Assembly (NCBI GenBank): GCA_036426205.1
Contig: CM071568.1
Span: forward strand, 121,072,225-121,136,224
Length of the DNA stretch: 64,000 bases
From: Ascaphus truei
Taxonomy: Eukaryota > Chordata > Amphibia > Anura > Ascaphidae
Reading direction: 5' to 3'
The notes beneath the pieces were generated by a model. It saw only the letters and a list, made by a program, of their open reading frames with translations. It was not told where the DNA came from and did not search any database. The position numbers and the translations under genes are program-made. This document shows, piece after piece, positions 10,450-22,814 of this stretch; position 1 is the first letter of the stretch; every line of letters begins with the position of its first letter.

Positions 10450-12940
10450 AGAACTGACGATTATTACATATATTACTGTATTTGTATTATTTTAATTGTA
10501 TACATTTTTGGTTTGGGTTGTTTAATATTCGTGTTGTTTTGTATAGGAGACAGACACGTGTAAATCTTGGTATTGAAGCATTCATGCTGTGAGTTTTGAT
10601 GTCTTCCAGTCTGGCTTTTTGTTTCATTTGTTGTTGGTACTTTCCTTTCAGAAAAGTTTCTTGCATTACACTAATTGCTTGAAGCCTTGATTGTCCATGA
10701 GTGACAAACCAATTAAGTGTGCAAGGCACAGGTAACAATGAAAATGAGACTTGGTCCTCATCTCGGCTATGAAAAATCCATTATTCATCCATCGTCTTAT
10801 TGTTTTTAAATACAGAGGTAAAATTTTACTACACAAAAGGAAAATTGCTTTTGAAATAGAATAAATTGGTTGCGAAGTTCAAAGGCTGCATTTTGAAGTC
10901 GGTGATACTAAACATGATGCTTTGCATGTTTTATTTTTCACAATAGAATGCAGCTGTAAATGTAAGAGCACATATCTAGATTTCACAAAATGGAACAGTC
11001 TGTCATTTTGTTTTCTGAGGACGGAGAGTGCATATGTTTTCCCCTCCTGGTTTTTATTTTTGGAACACGCACGCTTATTGTATTATTTATTTATTTATTT
11101 TTACATTTCTTTCCATATAAAGATTCCTGCCTGTCTTGTTGTTGTATTAATAGAAACATTTGTGGGGAAATGGTATATGAACATGGAGCAGGTAGGAAAA
11201 TGTAAAGAGATCTATTACTACTGGAACCACCTGCGCTGAAAGATTCTAGACATTATCGCATTTTACACATCCCTTTTTCAGTTAGTATTTCAAACTGGAA
11301 TTTAGCTCAATGTTCAGACTATCAAATAAAGGATACTTTCTTTTAAATTTCCACCAAGCCAACTCCATTTGAAGGGAGCTTGTAGTTTAAAATTTGCCTT
11401 TTTTTTCCATTTAATTTTGACGAAACACATACAAAAAAAAAACTTTTGTTTAATGTACAAAATGTTAAGCTTACAAATTTTGTTCATATACAAATACATT
11501 GCAAACTATTACGGCAGTTAATGCTTATCAAGCTAAACTTTTATAAAGGTTGTCAACTGTAAGCTCCTGCGGATGAAGACAAAACAAAAAACGGGAGGTT
11601 TTTGCTGTTATTAGCTACATAGTATATTTCACACTCGTCACAGCTGCATATTTCAAACTGATTCCATTGATAACTAGTGTTTGAAAACGGGTTATAAAGA
11701 GAAATAGCTTGTCCACACACATCCAAGTCTGTACATCAGTTATGTAAACTCAAGTACTTTAATGAACTTTGCAGTAAATAACAATGTATATTAAATGGCA
11801 TATTGGCAGATAACATATTTTACTTTTCAATGGCTGTTACACCAAAAGTAGAGCAGATGCACATATTTATTGGTGTATATATTAGTAACTTGATTATTCC
11901 TATGTAAAGAACAATGGGGCATTTTAGTTACGAGTGTTGGGGGTCTATTTATTAAACTGCGATGATGGAGAAAAGACATCTCGCCATATTCATGAAACAG
12001 TTCTAGCATGTCCAAAATGTGTGAAAACAGCATTTTAGTTCAAGATTTGGTACTGCAGTGGCGTGCAATATGCACATTAGGAATTTAGCCAAATTAACTA
12101 TTCACATGGTATTCAGTAAGCTGCAAGACAGCTTTTTCAGTTGTACTTCTTTGATGAATGAAAACAATTTTTTTTGCCCTGATAAAGACGCCTTTGGGTT
12201 GAAATATTACATTGACCCGTAATCTTGTTTTTTACTTTTGTCTTTCATAAGTGGTCATTTTAAACGTGTTGACCTAATGAAAATAGTAATCCAGTCACAT
12301 TCTCGGGGAAGATTTTTGTAAGGATAAATTTAAAGATTGGGGTTGTCACACTAATTATCCCACTTTAACTGCAAAAATCTCTGTGTGAGCTTTTGATTAT
12401 TTCTGTGTTAAAACCGCAATGTTTCTACTCCATTTTTTCTGGGTTTTTTTGTTTACAGGATCTGAACAACACTATTTTCAGCTACAGGCCCGATATACTG
12501 GGTTTAAATCTCCCTCCAAGGGAAACACAATGGCTGCCAAATATCAGGCTAATAGGAAGCTACATCATCAGCGCTTGCGGATTTCTATTTCAATCCCTTT
12601 AAAAAACACATTGTTTAGCTAAGGAGGACCCCCGGTTCAAATCCTTCAAAGAAAAAGTGGAAGGCAGGGGTGAATGGGGTTACTTGTGCTTGCAGCAAAT
12701 GCTGCTTTGTGGCCAAATCTCTAATTCAGTCTAAATTGTTTTATCTTTAGAGAACGGCACAACCACTGAGTAAGAATATTGCACCCCTACATTACTAGTG
12801 TATAGTAAATATTTTCTACAAAGAAATTAACTATTTGATTTTTTTAATACCTTCCTTATAGATGTATTTTTATTAATAAAAACCACATGGAAAAAAAAAA
12901 CCCCGGCATGTTTGCGTTATTGTAAATGTGTTGTGTTTAT
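10450..12940. other. Unassigned sequence upstream of the first ATP9B exon
   Basis: AT-rich sequence with no supported exon. At about 12178-12215 a phrase ctgataaagacgc...ttgaaatatta has the spacing of a decayed hammerhead-type repeat core (see findings). At 12490-12650 there is a stretch (cgatatactgggtttaaatc) that looks like a dispersed repeat. Nothing else can be supported. Confidence 0.35.
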
Positions 12941-12943
12941 CAG

Positions 12944-13117
12944 GTATCAAGTAGAAGATGAAGCCTCCCCTTTGGATGAAATGCCACTTATGATGTCGGA
13001 AGAAGGTTTTGAAAATGATGAAAGTGATTACCACACGTTACCGAAAGCCAGAATAACTCGAAGAAAAAGAGGTTTAGAATGGTTTGTTTGCGGAGGATGG
13101 AAGTTCCTCTGTACCAG
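12944..13117 (+). CDS. ATP9B: ATP9B exon: acidic N-terminal cytosolic tail
   Basis: A 174-base exon sits between an acceptor (tttatcag) and a donor (ACCAG|gtttgt). It encodes 57 full codons starting [13 protein letters not shown], followed by [20 protein letters not shown] and ending [14 protein letters not shown]. This closely matches the second coding exon of vertebrate ATP9B and is absent from its paralogue ATP9A, which supports the B assignment. ATP9B is a class 2 P4-type ATPase of the trans-Golgi/endosomal system. Unlike most P4 ATPases it is known not to need a CDC50 partner, and its transport activity is less certain than that of other flippases. The exon enters in phase 2 and leaves after two bases of a serine codon. 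No frame break is seen. The first coding exon lies upstream of the window or was not recognised. Confidence 0.92.
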
Positions 13118-13762
13118 GTTTGTAATGTACTACTGACTAATGCTAACATTGTTAGTGCTAAACACTAAGCAACATACTAACCTTTACCACTCCTTACAAT
13201 GCAACTCAGCAATATGTTGTACTGTAGGTCTGACCGCAGAGAAGGGTAAACTATTATTATTTAATTTAACATTTTGTAACCTTTTTTATCTGATTCGAGC
13301 ATTGCTCTCGGCTCCTGGGACCCCTTTGTTCCTGAGATACTTAACTTATTTCTCCTGGTATAATGAATAACAAAACAAGATGGCTGCAGAGGGTCCAATA
13401 GAAAGTCACTACATCATCTGCCAGTGATACTGCGCCATTGTAATGGTCACTGGAGCAAAATTGGCCCGAAAACCATATTGTTTACCAGACCGGAACACTT
13501 ATCCAGGAATTTTTTAAGTTAACATAGATGCATAGAATTTGACGTCAGATAAGAACCGCTTGGTCCACCTAGGTAGTCTGTTAATTTTCCTATCTGCTGT
13601 AAAACCTCAGACCCCATTTGATCCATGGTTTTCTTTGTCCACCTTCAGAGCATGTTCTAGCACTCCTCTTTCTTTGAAATATTCTTCTCTCCTGTATTTT
13701 GTTTAAACCCTTTACGTATGTGAAAGTTTAGATTAAACCCTGATAAATCCTATGCTGTAGAT

Positions 13763-14004
13763 CAGGGGAGTGCAAACTTTCTCTCCACTGTGCCCCCCTG
13801 TCTGCACTCCCCACTCCCCCCCACCCTGCTCGCTCCCCCCTCCTTACCTTGTCGGTGCGTCGCCAAAGACGAGGGAAGTTGCAGAGACATCACGCGAAAC
13901 CCCCGGCATTTCATTTAAATGCCTTGGGAAAGCGCGTGGGGCATCTGCAACCACTGCACTCCCCCTGAAAAATATCACCACCCCCCCCAGTTTGCGCACC
14001 CCTG
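13763..14004. mobile_element. hAT-type MITE with 8-base target duplication
   Basis: The ends are caggggagtgcaaactttct and ccagtttgcgcacccctg, which are complementary with mismatches. They are flanked by CTGTAGAT (13755-13762) and CTGTGGAT (14005-14012), an 8-base target-site duplication with one difference. Inside is a second palindrome (ggcatttcatttaaatgcc). It is non-coding. Confidence 0.8.
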
Positions 14005-14694
14005 CTGTGGATCATACAGCATCCTAGTAGCCATTTTTTGTACAATCTTAAATTTATTTTTGCCTTCCGGAGATATGGTCTCTAGATTTCAAGACTGTCC
14101 TCTAGGTGAGGTCTCACCAATGATCAATAAAGTGACATCCTGCTGCTAATGCCTCTCCCTATAAAACCTAAGATACAGCTGGCTTTCCCTATTGCTTCAG
14201 TACATTTTTTGTCTACTTTAAGGAGCCTTTCTTCTATAGTAGTTGATATTATATATGCCATTAATCCTGTTTTCTGCCTTTGGATTTTGTTACTCCAGTG
14301 CATTATTTTGCACTTTTTAGTGTTAAATTATAGTTGCCACACTCTTGACCATTCCTTAAACCTACCTCAATCACATCATTTTGTTTACCCCCTGGAATGT
14401 TAACCTGTTGTGTCATCTGTAAAAAGGCATACTTTCTCCTCCAACACATTTCTAATGTCCCTAATAAAGATATTAAAGAGCACCGTACAGATCCACAGAT
14501 TACCTTCTCTGGTTATCAGAATGTACTCCCTTTACCACAACTCTCTGTCGTCTGTCCTTTAATAATCAATGTCTTATCTACACTATTCTATTACCCTAGA
14601 TTCCGATCCCAAGCATTGCAACTTGTTTATCAATCTTCCATTTGGGACAGTGTTAAATACCTTACTAAATTCTAGGTAAGCTACTGCTCCACCA

Positions 14695-14907
14695 TGATCA
14701 ATTACCTGAGGCTGCGCTTATAGTGCCTGCGACCGCGACGTCGCTTCAAAACAATTGCATTGCCGCCGTCGCGTGCGCTTATAGTAAGCGTGACGCGACG
14801 GAGCGACGGCTTGGTTGCGATCGCTGGAAGTCATGTCTATTTGATTTTTCCAGCGACCGTAGCCTGACATCGCTGTTGCCGTCACCGGCACTATAAGCGT
14901 AGCCTAA
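14695..14907. mobile_element. CpG-rich MITE
   Basis: The inverted ends read aggctgcgcttatagtgcc and ggcactataagcgtagcct. The interior is rich in cgacg and gcgtc words and repeats the phrase gcgcttatagt. Short flanking TAC/TAC could be a 3-base target duplication. The ends resemble those of the larger CpG-rich element at 32.8-33.15 kb. Confidence 0.7.
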
Positions 14908-15271
14908 GGTACCCAGTATAACAAATCTATTGGATATTAGCTTTGTCTATTATATTTGTTTGCCATGATCTTCCTCCAGTAAACCCATGCTGCCAGGGAC
15001 CTTGTAGGTTGTTAGAATTGTTAACTATCCAAAATCCATCTCTTACCAATGTTTCCATTAATTTCCCGACTACAGAAGTGAGTCTCACTGACCTGTAGTT
15101 AACTGCCTCCTCCCTAGTTCACTACTGCGCTTGCTCTTCTCCAGTAATCTGGATCTAGGCATGTTAATAGTGACTGGTTAAATAGATCTGTTAATGGTGT
15201 TGCCAGCACACCCCTAAGCTCTTTTAGTATGCCATGTGGCTCAATTTAATTTGTCCACTTTCAGTTTTGTA

Positions 15272-18200
15272 TGTGTGTACTGTATGTATGTCTTTATTTA
15301 TATAGCGCCATTAGTGTACATAGCGCTTCACAGTAGTAATACACGTGACAATCATATAAATAACATAAAACAAATAACAGATCGTGGGAATAAGTACTTC
15401 AGACATAAAAGTAACATTTCGGAAGAGGAGTCCCTGCTCCGAGGAGCTTACAATCTAATTGGTAGGTAGGAAAAACGTACAGAGACAGTAAGAAGGAATT
15501 CAGGTAAGTGCGTCTGCATGGGGCAAAGCTTTATGTATCACGTGTCTAGTATTATCCACAGTGCTATTATGCTTCTTTAAGCAAGTGTGTCTTAAGGTGG
15601 GTCTTAAAGGTGGATAGAAAGGGTGCTAGTCGGGTACTGAGGGGAAGAGCATTCCAGAGGTGTCGGGTTTAAGGCGGGAGAGGGCTTCAGATCAAAAGGG
15701 GGATAGAAAGAAGACATCCTTGAGCAGAACGCAAGAGTCGGGATGGTGCATAGAGAGAAATTAGGGCTGAGATGTAAGGAGACGCAGAAGAGTGTAAATC
15801 TTTAAAAGTGAGGAGGAGAATTGAGTGCGAGACGCGGGGTTTGATAGGAAGCCAGGAGAGAACGATTTCAGCAGGGAAGACGCTGCGACAGATTTAGGAA
15901 AGAGTAGAGTGATTCTGGCAGCAGCGTTTAGGATAGATTGTAGGGGAGACAGGTTAGGTGCAGGAAGGCAAGACAGGAGGAGGTTACAGTAGTCGAGACG
16001 GGAGAGAACGAGTTCTTGAGTCAGAGTTTTAGCAGTCGAGCAACAGAGGAAAGGGCGTATCTTTGTAATATTGCGGAGGAAGAAGCGACAGGTTTTAGAA
16101 ATGTTTTGAGTGTGACCCCTAAGCAGCGTGCTTGGGCTCTGGGTGAATGATAGTACTACCAACAGTAATGTGGAAGGAGGTAGTAGGGCCAGGTTTGGGA
16201 GGAAGTATGAGGAGCTCTGTTTTTGCCATGCTAAGTTTGTCTGCGTAGGGCCATCCAGTATGATATTGGAGAGAGACATTCAGAAACTTTGGTCTGTACA
16301 GCATGTGTAAGGTCAGGGGTTGAAAAGTAAATTTGAGTGTCGTCAGCAAAGAGGTGATATTTAAATCCAAGAGATGCGATTAGGTCACCTGGAGAAAGTG
16401 TGTACAGAGAAAAGAGAAGAGGTCCCAGGATATAGCCCTGGGGTTCCCCACAGAGAGATCGATAGAGGAGGAGGACGTTTTAGCAGAAGAGACACTGAAA
16501 GTACGACGGGAGAGGTAAGAGGAGATCCAGGAAAGAGATTTGTTACGAATACCAAGAATATGGAGAATGTGAAGGAGAAGAGGGTGTTCCAAGGTGTCAA
16601 ATGCTGCAGAGAGGTCGAGTAATATGAGCAGAGTGTAATGACCTCTGTCTGTGGCAGCAGGGAGGTCATTAGTTATTTTAGTGAGGGCTGTTTCAGTGGA
16701 GTGAGCAGTGCGGAAGCCACGTTGTAGAGGTTCTAGGAGAGAATGGGTGTTGAGAAAGTAGAGCAAGCAAGAGAATACAAGACGTTCAAGGAGTTTAGAG
16801 GCAAAAGGCAGGAGGGAGGCAGGTCGATAGTTAGAAAGACAGGTATGGTCAAGCTTGCTGTTTTTGAGTAATGGTATAACTGTTGCATGTTTGAATGAGG
16901 ATGGAAAGGTACCAGAGTAGAGGGAGGAGTTTAAAAAGTGTGTGTGCGTAGGGGTTATAGTAGGAACAAGAGGTTTTTGGAGATGGGAGGGAAAGGGGTC
17001 AAGAGGCCAAGTGGTAGACGGAGAGGAGGAGATCAGCAGTGACACATCCTCTTCTGAGACAATGGAAAAAGTCAAGGAAGGCAGAAGGAGAGTTGGGTAG
17101 CGGTGTGGGATGGGAGAAGGAAACTGATGGGATGTTCAACTTTTCCTTGAAATAGTCAGCAAAGTCCTGAAGTGAGATGGAGGAAGAAGAAGAGGCAGCT
17201 GAGGGAGGTTTGAGTAGAGAGTCAAAGACAGAAGAGTCTGTGTGGGTTAGATTTGTGCATGTTGATTAGCGAAGATAAGTAGGCTTGTTTAGCTTGAGAG
17301 AGGGCAGAGTTGAAACAGGATAGCATAAATTTGTAGTGAAGGAAGTCTACGAGAGTGTGAGATTTTCTCCACAGGCATTCAGAGGAAGGAGTGGAGGAAC
17401 CCAGCATGAGCGTGTGGGAATTTAGCCAGGGTGGGGGGGTTAGAAGGGCGAGGATGGCAGAGAGAAAGCGGGGCATGTAGATCGAGAGTGGAGGATAAGG
17501 CAGAGTTGTAATTCCTGACCATGTTGTTAGGGTCTGGACCAGAACTGGGAGAGGAGAGAGAGGAGCGTAAAGTAGACTCAAAGGCTGGTAGGTTAATAGA
17601 GAGCAGGTTTATGCAGAAACGAGGGGGAGATGGAGATGGAGAAGCGAGAGAGAGAAAATGAGACGAGGTGATGGTCAGAGAGAGAAAAGGGGGAAATGGA
17701 GAAATCAGAGAGAGAACGTTTTTAGTAAAAAAACAGATCTAGATAGTGGCCATCCTTGTGGGTGCTGGCTGCAGTCCACTGTTGAAGGCCAAAAGTAAAG
17801 GTTAGAGAGAAAGCGGGGAGCCCAAGGGAGAGAGGGGTCATCTAAGTGGCAGTTGAAGCCCCCAAGGAGAACAGGAGAGTTTGAGGAGTGAAAGAAAGAG
17901 AGCCAGGATTCAAAGTGAGAGAAAGGCAGACGAGGAATGAGTAGAGGTAAGTGGGCGATACATGACCGTCACGTGGACAGGGAGAGGAGAGAAGATCTGG
18001 ACAGTATGAGCCTCAAAGGAAGGAAAAGCAAGAGAGGGAGGAATAGGAAGGGTACGGTAACGACAGAGAGAGGAGAGGAGTAGCCCCACGCCTCCACCCC
18101 TGCCATCAGGGCGCGGAGTGTGGGAGAAAGAAAGGCCACCATAAGAGAGGGCAGCTTCCAGAGCAGAGTCAGACTGAGTGAGCCAGGTCTCAGTTATAGC

Positions 18201-18478
18201 AAATAGGAGCAGAGAGTGAGAGAAAGAAGTCATGCACAGTGAGGAACTTGTTAGAAAGGGAGCGAGCATTCCAAAGGGCACAGGAGAGAGGAGGGAGTGT
18301 GGCAGTGGATGGGTAAGAGGTTGGAGGGGTTGACACCAGAAGGAGTAAAAGTTGCATTTGGCAAGTTTCACTAGGACCTTGTCCTCGGTGACCTGACTTG
18401 TGTCCATCTCCTTTCCATTTATATTCCTGTTACCCACCTGTGGTCTCTCCTCTAACCTTCTGCTATCAAGAATGAACA
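15272..18478 (-). pseudogene. L2-clade LINE, near full length, inactivated
   Basis: The minus strand contains an endonuclease segment (about 18330-17940: FAITETWLTQSDSALEAA, then HTPRPDGRGGGVGLLLS). It also has a reverse-transcriptase frame (231 residues, 17075-16380) with LSNYRPASLLPFASKLLERL, GFRTAHSTETALTKI and LLDLSAAFDTLEHPLLL. A C-terminal part follows (16279-15761: VLSRLDYCNLLLSCLPAPNL). It ends in the 3' tail (15480-15272) shared with the short copies at 1, 5.5 and 38.1 kb. The order and motifs are typical of vertebrate L2. Frameshifts between these blocks make it non-functional. It sits inside the CR1 fossil, so it is the younger insertion. Confidence 0.85.
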
Positions 18479-18699
18479 AAATTAATTATTAAGCTTGTCT
18501 GCTATACCTTTGTCGCCCTCAACAAGACTGTTCCCTTCTTTCTTTATTGTTACCATTTCTCCTTTTACTATTCTTCCATTCACTAGTTAAATATCTTCTG
18601 CACTGGGGTGGCCCTGGAGCTTGGAGTGGTTTAGTATAATAAAAAATATGTTCCTTTGGGGGATCGCGGCTATAGTTACCTGTCTGAATGTCCCATGTA

Positions 18700-20115
18700 G
18701 AACATTATCTTTTCTCTTTAGGAAGAAGTGTGGCTCTTGTTGATGCTGGAATTACTTTATAAAGTGTTTCCAAGAAAGGTGCTAGCTGATTCGATTTTCT
18801 TCTGAAACTTACAATTTGTTTTCTTTGGGCAAAAATAAAATACAAAATGATTCACAATCTAATTTGAATAATCCATTTGTGAGGATATGATAGATGTGAA
18901 AATATATTGGCTACATCATTTACTTAAAGCAGCAATCCCTCCAGAAGCCTATCGGATAATGTTAGTATCCTGGCGTTTGAGCATTTCCGGGTCTTTAAAG
19001 AAAATGACCACGATTGTCTTAACCCCTAGCATCTAAGGTTACCATGGCAACCTTTAGTCTTCACTGGGCTCTGGAGAGAGATCCATTTTGACCTACCCGA
19101 TATTTAATATTTTAAACGCTTATACTGTATCTCCTAAGTATTGGGTTTAAAAAAATAAAAACAATGTTGGAAAGGGCAAGAAGAGATCTCTTCAAGTAAA
19201 TGGAGATCAGTGCAGCGTGCTGCTTAGAGTGATACTTTGAATAGCAATTAGTCAGTTATATTGGTTACCATTTAATGTATTTATAGAATCAGGAAAAAAA
19301 GGTACACGAAGAGGTAATTTTGTTTGAATATTTGTCTTGAAGGTTCTACTACGGTAAAATAAAAACAAGTTTTCCAACCGAGTTTGAGAACGGCACCTTC
19401 TACAGACTAAGTATTTTTTTGAAAAAGTTAAGAAAATTAGATTGATTTTTTCAGACACGTTATTCTCCAAGCTGCCTTTTTTACTATAAGTAGTTTTCCA
19501 AGAAAGAACACATGGATAAGTGCTAGAAAAACAATTAAAATGGTAAAATGAGCAATCTTGCTGTCTTACATTTTCTACCAACTGGGGAATTGGAGATTAT
19601 AAGAATAACAATGCACCTTGCTAACCACAACCATTTCCATGATATTTGTTTCTCTCGTAGAGAACAATGGTACCAAATATATGCAAAATATGAAAGAAAA
19701 ACAGATTTTCGTTTATGGGCATATAGCAAATAATTAATATAATGGAAAATGTACTTTTCGTTATATTATTAGTAGACGGCATATAATGCACCATTAGGTG
19801 ATGAAGCCTGAGTAAATCATAGGATTAATATACTAAACTGCGAAAACGTGAATGGATCATTTCTTATATCTCTGAATGATTACATTTATCTCTTGTGGTT
19901 TTTAGATCTGTAGTTTATGCTTCTTTTTTTTTTTTTAGGCTAGAGCGTTGATTTAAGAAAGGGAAGAGGAGAGATGACGGTAGAGATGGGAGTGAGCAGA
20001 GATTTTCATGCAGTATGCATTGTAAATGCGCAAAGGGGAAATTTTGTCTTATTGCAACCTGGGAAAAGTATGAGTTCCTCAAAACTCACCTATTAAAATC
20101 TTCTATGTAGAAAAC
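18700..20115. other. Unassigned AT-rich intron sequence
   Basis: No exon or recognisable repeat family was found. A candidate acceptor followed by open sequence at about 18720 (tctctttag gaagaagtg) does not translate into any ATP9B segment. Confidence 0.35.
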
Positions 20116-20117
20116 TA

Positions 20118-20420
20118 TTCAGTCAATGCAGTTCTGCATTACTTGCCAGAATATCATCAAATAATCTTATACAGATGTAGCAAACACGACCGTCTTTGGC
20201 ATCGGGACAAGTCGCAGTCACGGCACTGGAGGATTCAACACTGCAGGGTCTTATCCAGAACCAAAGATAGCCTCTCTTCCCCGCCCCCCCCTCCCCCCCC
20301 ACATCCACCCTGCAGCGTGTCCGTGGCAGACAATGGGCTCTGTAGCTGCAGATTTTTTATTTTTGGCCGCTGCTTCGGAGACCGTAAGTCTTGCTAGATC
20401 TGTAAGTAGAACATTTATTC
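20118..20420. repeat. Probable MITE-derived sequence
   Basis: A C-rich patch (cccgcccccccctccccccc) and the phrases cagtcacggcactggag and gaccgtaagtcttgct..atctgta stand out. The last phrase recurs at 59780-59810 next to a foldback element, which suggests a shared repeat. No clear inverted ends were found. Confidence 0.35.
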
Positions 20421-21930
20421 CTGAAAAATGTGGGTAGCAATAAAATAACAAAACTGTGCTCAAGATGGCGAAGTTCATAGCAGTGGAGCGCCTATTTTGG
20501 AATAAAGATTGCAGTGTCCTGTTTCGGAGGAGAACTAGTGCTTTAGTCTGAAGGAAGAGAAGAGCTAAAATAGTAACTGGTAGGATTGAGAATAGCTGCC
20601 AATGTTGCTTGTTTTTAAGCTATTTTGGTATGTATATAACCACAAACAATACCCTGACAGCTCCTTGACCTCCTGGACACAAGTAAGGCAGCTACTTCCC
20701 TACATATAACAACTTTTCCCATTGACATATCACCTATATTGATTGCTCTACAGAAATTCCTAACTATGCACTATACTGTCATTTCAAAAGGACGCAGGGG
20801 ATATAATAATTGAAGACACGTGAAAATAAATCATTGTACCTCTTCTTTATCCTGTATTGTGTTAAACCATTGATTTTGGGGAGCACATATTGAGTAGGTG
20901 AAAGGCATTACCTTGGAAAGACCTGAACTTCATCCAAGACTAATATTTAGTACACAACTTAATTATGTCGAGTAGCTGCTTCTATTCTCAGAACCCTATA
21001 TTGAGTATCATGCATTGTTAGGGGAGTTTGACACAGTTTTGAAGTCCATTTGAAAATATAAAGCATATGTAATAAATATGGAAGCAGGTTTAATTTGCTC
21101 TCCTTTCCAGTCTATAGATGTTGTGCAGTCACCCATAACACAAAAATCCAGCACTTCCTATTTCTTCTCATATTTTGTTTTAGACTGAAATTGCTTTTTT
21201 TACATTGAAATTCCATTCAAGCCTGTGAAATTATAATGCACACAAATCAATACTCTGGACTACTGTGGCTGGATTGATTTCTTTCTCATGAGATTTACAT
21301 TCCACTTGTTATCAAAAACACATTGTCCCAATGAAAATGGTTCCATTGAATGGCATTTCCATATGAAGTGAAAGGGATATCAAATGCTCGGATTAATCTG
21401 AGCGCTGAGGTGCCCTGTACACTTTCAATTAATCTGCAACACATTTGTTATGCAGAAGCATGGGAAAATGCTGATCTTTTAAGAATGACATGACTACACT
21501 GTTGCTTTTGGCTTGATTACTAATGCTACCTGTAGAGTACAATAATTACAGTATAGTTTTGCCGAAAAAAGTTCTGCTACTTAAAACTTAATAAGTGTGT
21601 GACCCTTGGTACAAAAGCTCAGTATTTTGTATATCTTTCTGTTTTGATGAGAATTCGGCTAACGGTTAAGCTTGTAAGATAAAAGTAGTGAAAAGAAATA
21701 TAACTTGTTACATGAGGATTTCTGGTGCTAGGTTTTATTTGGCTTCTGACTTGCTAGTTTTTTTTTTTTATGTTAACTCCTCCATTCTTTCTATTGTAGC
21801 AAAGGGGAACACATTTATTATTTGATTTATATTTTGGCGCTTGCACTATTTTCTCTGCCAGGGGCAGCAAAAGGGGTTAAGGATGTCATATTGTATTCCA
21901 ATAACTCACCTGTTAGCATTATTAAGATCC
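20420..21930. other. Unassigned AT-rich intron sequence
   Basis: Nothing coding or structured is apparent over this stretch. Confidence 0.35.
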
Positions 21931-21937
21931 TGATATA

Positions 21938-22813
21938 CAGTGGCGAGAAAAAGTTTGTGAACCCCAATTACAGAAATTCCATAGTTTTTCCATGATAACC
22001 TTCTTGAATCAAAACCAATCTTTTCTTAAATATCCAATAGGGTTTATATCTACCAATTCCATGTCTTTTGACACAAAATTATGTATGAATTAGACAAACA
22101 ATGAGTAATTAAGAATCGGTATGTGCACAAGTAAGTGAGACCCTGGTTTTATCAGCTAAATTAAAGGGGATAATGAGAATCAGGTGTTTAAATAATTAGG
22201 TAGATCTTCAAGACCGAGTTTGGGAAGCCCCACCCTATATAAAGATCAGAAACTTTGTGAAGTTGGTCTTCACCATACAGGTGTGTGGAAACACATCATG
22301 TCATGATCAAAAGAAATCTCTGAGGACCTCAGAAAAGAATTATTGATGCCAATCTGTCTAGAAAAGGTTACAAAAGGATTTGGGGCTCCACCAATCCACT
22401 GTTCAACAGTCTACAAGTGGGGAAAGTTCAAGACCACAGTCACACTACCCAGGAGCGGTCGTCCTACCAAAATCTCTCCAAGAACAAACCGGCAAATCAT
22501 CCAGGAAGTCACAAAGAACCCCAAAGTAACATCCAAGGATCTACAGGCCACTCTCGCCATGGCTAATGTGAGTGTTTGAGTCCACCATCAGAAAAATACT
22601 GAACAATAATGGTGTTCATAGAAGGATACCAAGGAGGAAACCTGTGCTCTCTAAAATTAAAAAACAAAAACAAAAAGCCATTGCTGCCTGTCCGAAGTTG
22701 GCCAAAGAACACATAGATGATCCATAAGACAATGTCCTCTAGACAGACGGGTCAAAAGGAGAACTTTGGTGAAAATCAAACACTGTGTTTGAACAGAAGA
22801 GCCTCATCCCAAT
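21938..22813 (+). pseudogene. Tc1-like transposon, 5' half only
   Basis: After a TA target the element starts cagtggcgagaaaaagtttg, a Tc1-type terminal repeat. The plus strand then gives the N-terminal DNA-binding part of a transposase: SRKGYKR.WGS-like sequence, STVYKWGKFKTTVTLPRSGR, PTKISPRTNRQIIQEVTKNP and KVTSKDLQATLAMANVSV. A degraded middle follows, ending near ctagacagacgggtcaaaa (the first catalytic Asp region). The catalytic C-terminal half and right terminus are missing: the sequence passes directly into locus B. Several frameshifts are present. Confidence 0.8.
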
Positions 22814-22814
22814 T

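Larger units (their letters stand above)
13515..18700 (-). mobile_element. CR1-type LINE fossil, interrupted by three later insertions
   Basis: The minus strand reads as a decayed CR1. About 18480-18540 gives SLVEGDKGIADKLNN. About 15000-15130 gives a reverse-transcriptase start resembling NYRPVSLTSVVGK with many stops. About 14020-14130 gives the C-terminal region (SLVRPHLEDSLE.. then PYLRKAKINLRLYKKW..). About 13515-13580 matches a CR1 3' terminus (ggaccaagcggttcttatct on the minus strand). Inserted in it are a hAT MITE (13763-14004), another MITE (about 14695-14907) and an L2 (about 15272-18478). Almost all frames are broken. Confidence 0.65.

Noticed and set aside
16374..16622. Plus-strand ORF of 82 residues
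   Set aside because: It is the antisense shadow of the L2 reverse-transcriptase frame.
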